64,000 nt of DNA from Marinimicrobium hydrolyticum (GTDB lineage Bacteria > Pseudomonadota > Gammaproteobacteria > Pseudomonadales > Cellvibrionaceae): assembly GCF_030848505.1 (NCBI RefSeq), contig NZ_JAVDDU010000002.1, positions 434,001 through 498,000 of the forward strand, written 5' to 3'. Position numbers and translations under genes: made by a program. Shown one piece after another: positions 62,392-64,000 of this stretch; positions within the stretch are counted from its first letter, which is position 1, and each line of letters starts with the position of its first letter. The notes under the pieces were generated by a model. The model made no database searches. It was not told the origin of the DNA and worked only from the letters and a program-made list of their open reading frames with translations.

Positions 62392-64000
62392 TTACTCTAC
62401 CGGCTGCGAAAGGGGTTCTCGATGGTGTTCCGCCCTGAGCCGCTCAATGTTTCTCTTCACATCATTGGGCGAACCCGTGTTGCGCGCCAACAGGCTATAG
62501 GCACAGGGCACAATGAACAGAGTAAACAGTGTTGCCGCCAAAACGCCGGAGATAACCACCACGCCGATCACCGCGCGGGTTTCCGCCCCAGCGCCGGAGG
62601 ACAACACCAGCGGCATGGCTCCGGCGGCAGTGGTAATACCGGTCATCAGGATGGGGCGCATGCGGGTAGCGGCGGCTTCTTCCAACGCTTCGGCAAACGC
62701 CACGCCTTTGTCCCGAAGCTGGTTGGCGAACTCCACAATCAAAATGCCGTTTTTCGCCGCCAGGCCCACCAGCATTACCAAACCAATTTGTGAATAGACA
62801 TTCAACGAATTGCCAGTGAAGTAAAGCCCGAGCAAGCCACCGGCAATGGCCAAAGGCACGGTGAGCATAATCACCAGTGGATGCACGTAACTTTCAAACT
62901 GCGCGGCCAATACCAGGAAGGTGATCATGATGCCCAGCAAAAAGATAAACATCACTGAATCACCGGCCTGTTTGTACTCCAGGGACTGGCCTTTGTAATC
63001 GATGACCACATGCTCTGGAAGGTGGTCAGCAACCAGCTGCTCCAAATGGGCCAAGCCTTCCGCCAGGGTGAGGCCATTTTCAAGATTGGCTTCAATGGTG
63101 ATGGCCCGGATTCGGTTGTACCGATTCAACTGAGCGGCATCCGCAAATTCGTTCACGGTGACAAGGCTACCCAGTGGAATCAACTCGCCACTGCGCTCGG
63201 AACGGACGTAAATATTCTCCAAACTGTCGATGGTTCGCTGGGTATCCCGCTGCCCCTCCAGCATCACTTCGTACTCCTCACCATCGTCAATATACGTGGT
63301 GACACGCAGAGACCCAAGCATGGTCTGTAGAGTTTGACCCACGTTGCGAACACTAACGCCTAGGTCGGCCGCACTATCGCTATCAATACGTACTTCAAAT
63401 TGAGGGCGGGTTTCTTTGTAGTCCCAATCCAAAGCGGAAAAACCGGGATTATCTTGCTCGATTTTCTCTAACAAGATATCCCTCCAACTGGCCAGATCTT
63501 CATAAGTGCCCCCGCCAATTACGAATTGAATTGGCTTTTGCGTACCCGAGCCGAAACCTTGGCGCATCACCGGGAAAGCGGCTACGCCGGGCAAATCGCT
63601 CAACTCCTCGCGCACATCATTCATGATGTCAAAACCGCTACGCCGTTCGCTCCAGTCCGGCAGTGTCGCAATTACCATACCGCTGTTGTACCGCTCAAGC
63701 GCACCCCAGGCGCGCGGCGCGAGCACCAGCAGGCGGCTCACGTCCCCGGCGTCCACGTATTTCATTAAACGGTTTTCGATCTCGTTCATGTACTCGGACA
63801 TGTAGGAAAAGCTGGCCCCTTCCGGACCATTCACAATGACCAAGAAGGAACCCCGATCTTCACGCGGAGCGTATTCCGATGGCAAATGCTGAAGCAACCA
63901 CAGGCTGCCGCCCAACAGCGCCACAAAAATCACCGAGACCAACGGTAGGCGCCGCAAGCATACCCGCAGGGCGGCCATGTAGTAGTGGCGCAAACACACA
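62392..64000 (-). CDS. RND efflux transporter, partial (C-terminal half)
   Basis: 535 codons visible; the frame stays open to the right edge, so the start is outside the window. The visible part begins just before TM7 (LPLVSVIFVALLGGSLWLLQHLP), contains the second periplasmic loop (YAPREDRGSFLVIVNGPEGASFSYM in part) and TM8-12 with GLAAKNGILIVEFANQLRDKG and ATRMRPILMTGITTAAGAMPL. It is an AcrB/HAE1-type pump, distinct in sequence from the one at 55.9-59.0 kb. A membrane adaptor gene is expected beyond the edge. Confidence 0.92.
   Translation of the reverse strand, partial: VCLRHYYMAALRVCLRRLPLVSVIFVALLGGSLWLLQHLPSEYAPREDRGSFLVIVNGPEGASFSYMSEYMNEIENRLMKYVDAGDVSRLLVLAPRAWGALERYNSGMVIATLPDWSERRSGFDIMNDVREELSDLPGVAAFPVMRQGFGSGTQKPIQFVIGGGTYEDLASWRDILLEKIEQDNPGFSALDWDYKETRPQFEVRIDSDSAADLGVSVRNVGQTLQTMLGSLRVTTYIDDGEEYEVMLEGQRDTQRTIDSLENIYVRSERSGELIPLGSLVTVNEFADAAQLNRYNRIRAITIEANLENGLTLAEGLAHLEQLVADHLPEHVVIDYKGQSLEYKQAGDSVMFIFLLGIMITFLVLAAQFESYVHPLVIMLTVPLAIAGGLLGLYFTGNSLNVYSQIGLVMLVGLAAKNGILIVEFANQLRDKGVAFAEALEEAAATRMRPILMTGITTAAGAMPLVLSSGAGAETRAVIGVVVISGVLAATLFTLFIVPCAYSLLARNTGSPNDVKRNIERLRAEHHREPLSQPVE

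Overview
The window reads as chromosomal DNA of a free-living, probably marine, gammaproteobacterium. Support comes from gene order (hslO-hslR-yrfG-nudE-cysQ; asmA-mutY-yggX-tRNA-Phe; ldtD next to its ycbK-type neighbour), close protein similarity to the enterobacterial and pseudomonad families, and a secreted protein that joins carbohydrate-binding modules to a di-haem cytochrome, a style typical of polysaccharide-degrading Cellvibrionales. The placement in Cellvibrionales is an inference; no rRNA is present to fix it.

Region by region. 0.3-4.1 kb: stress chaperones (Hsp33, Hsp15), nucleotide house-cleaning (GMP/IMP nucleotidase, NudE) and CysQ. 4.1-12.8 kb: nitrate assimilation. moaB-moaA (molybdenum cofactor) and nasA run leftward; cobA (sirohaem precursor)-nirB-nirD run rightward from a shared 445-bp spacer holding a good sigma-54 -24/-12 element, a weaker one facing nasA, and two NtrC-type enhancer sites. 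Together they make nitrate reductase, nitrite reductase and both of their special cofactors under nitrogen control. 12.8-17.8 kb: dbpA, a cold-shock gene, PBP7 and lspA, framed by palindromic repeats. 17.87-27.05 kb: a genomic island of about 9.2 kb inserted in the 3' end of tRNA-Phe, with a P4-type integrase, an AlpA-type regulator, a TOPRIM/DUF927 replication protein, iteron-like repeat clusters near both ends, arm-type repeats next to both junctions, and several unknown cargo genes (a two-TM coiled-coil membrane protein resembling putative abortive-infection proteins, an XRE regulator facing a tandem pair of paralogous small proteins, and a 279-aa orphan next to the integrase). The native tRNA-Phe terminator appears to have been pushed 9 kb away and replaced by one from the island.

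27-43 kb: yggX, mutY, asmA; a Fur-box-preceded ferric iron ABC transporter with binding protein and fused permease but no ATPase gene; a 250-bp MITE whose CTAG target duplication forms the stop codon of a DUF882/M15 peptidase gene; L,D-transpeptidase; cytochrome b561; two LytTR regulators, an XRE/membrane-protein pair, an acyltransferase and metY. 43-51.5 kb: the CBM/di-haem oxidoreductase with a consensus CRP site upstream, an S9 peptidase, and an operon of alpha/beta hydrolase, ECF sigma factor and four-TM protein. 51.7-64 kb: gcvT-gcvH (no gcvP), a lipoprotein hydrolase, an RND efflux pair, a DUF503 gene, a large DUF2339 membrane protein, and the C-terminal half of a second RND pump cut by the window edge.

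Best candidates for undescribed biology: the island cargo (tandem paralogues with divergent XRE gene; the membrane coiled-coil protein; the 279-aa orphan), the iteron clusters of the island, the CBM/di-haem fusion, the hydrolase/ECF/4-TM operon, and the conserved three-stem palindromic repeat present twice.
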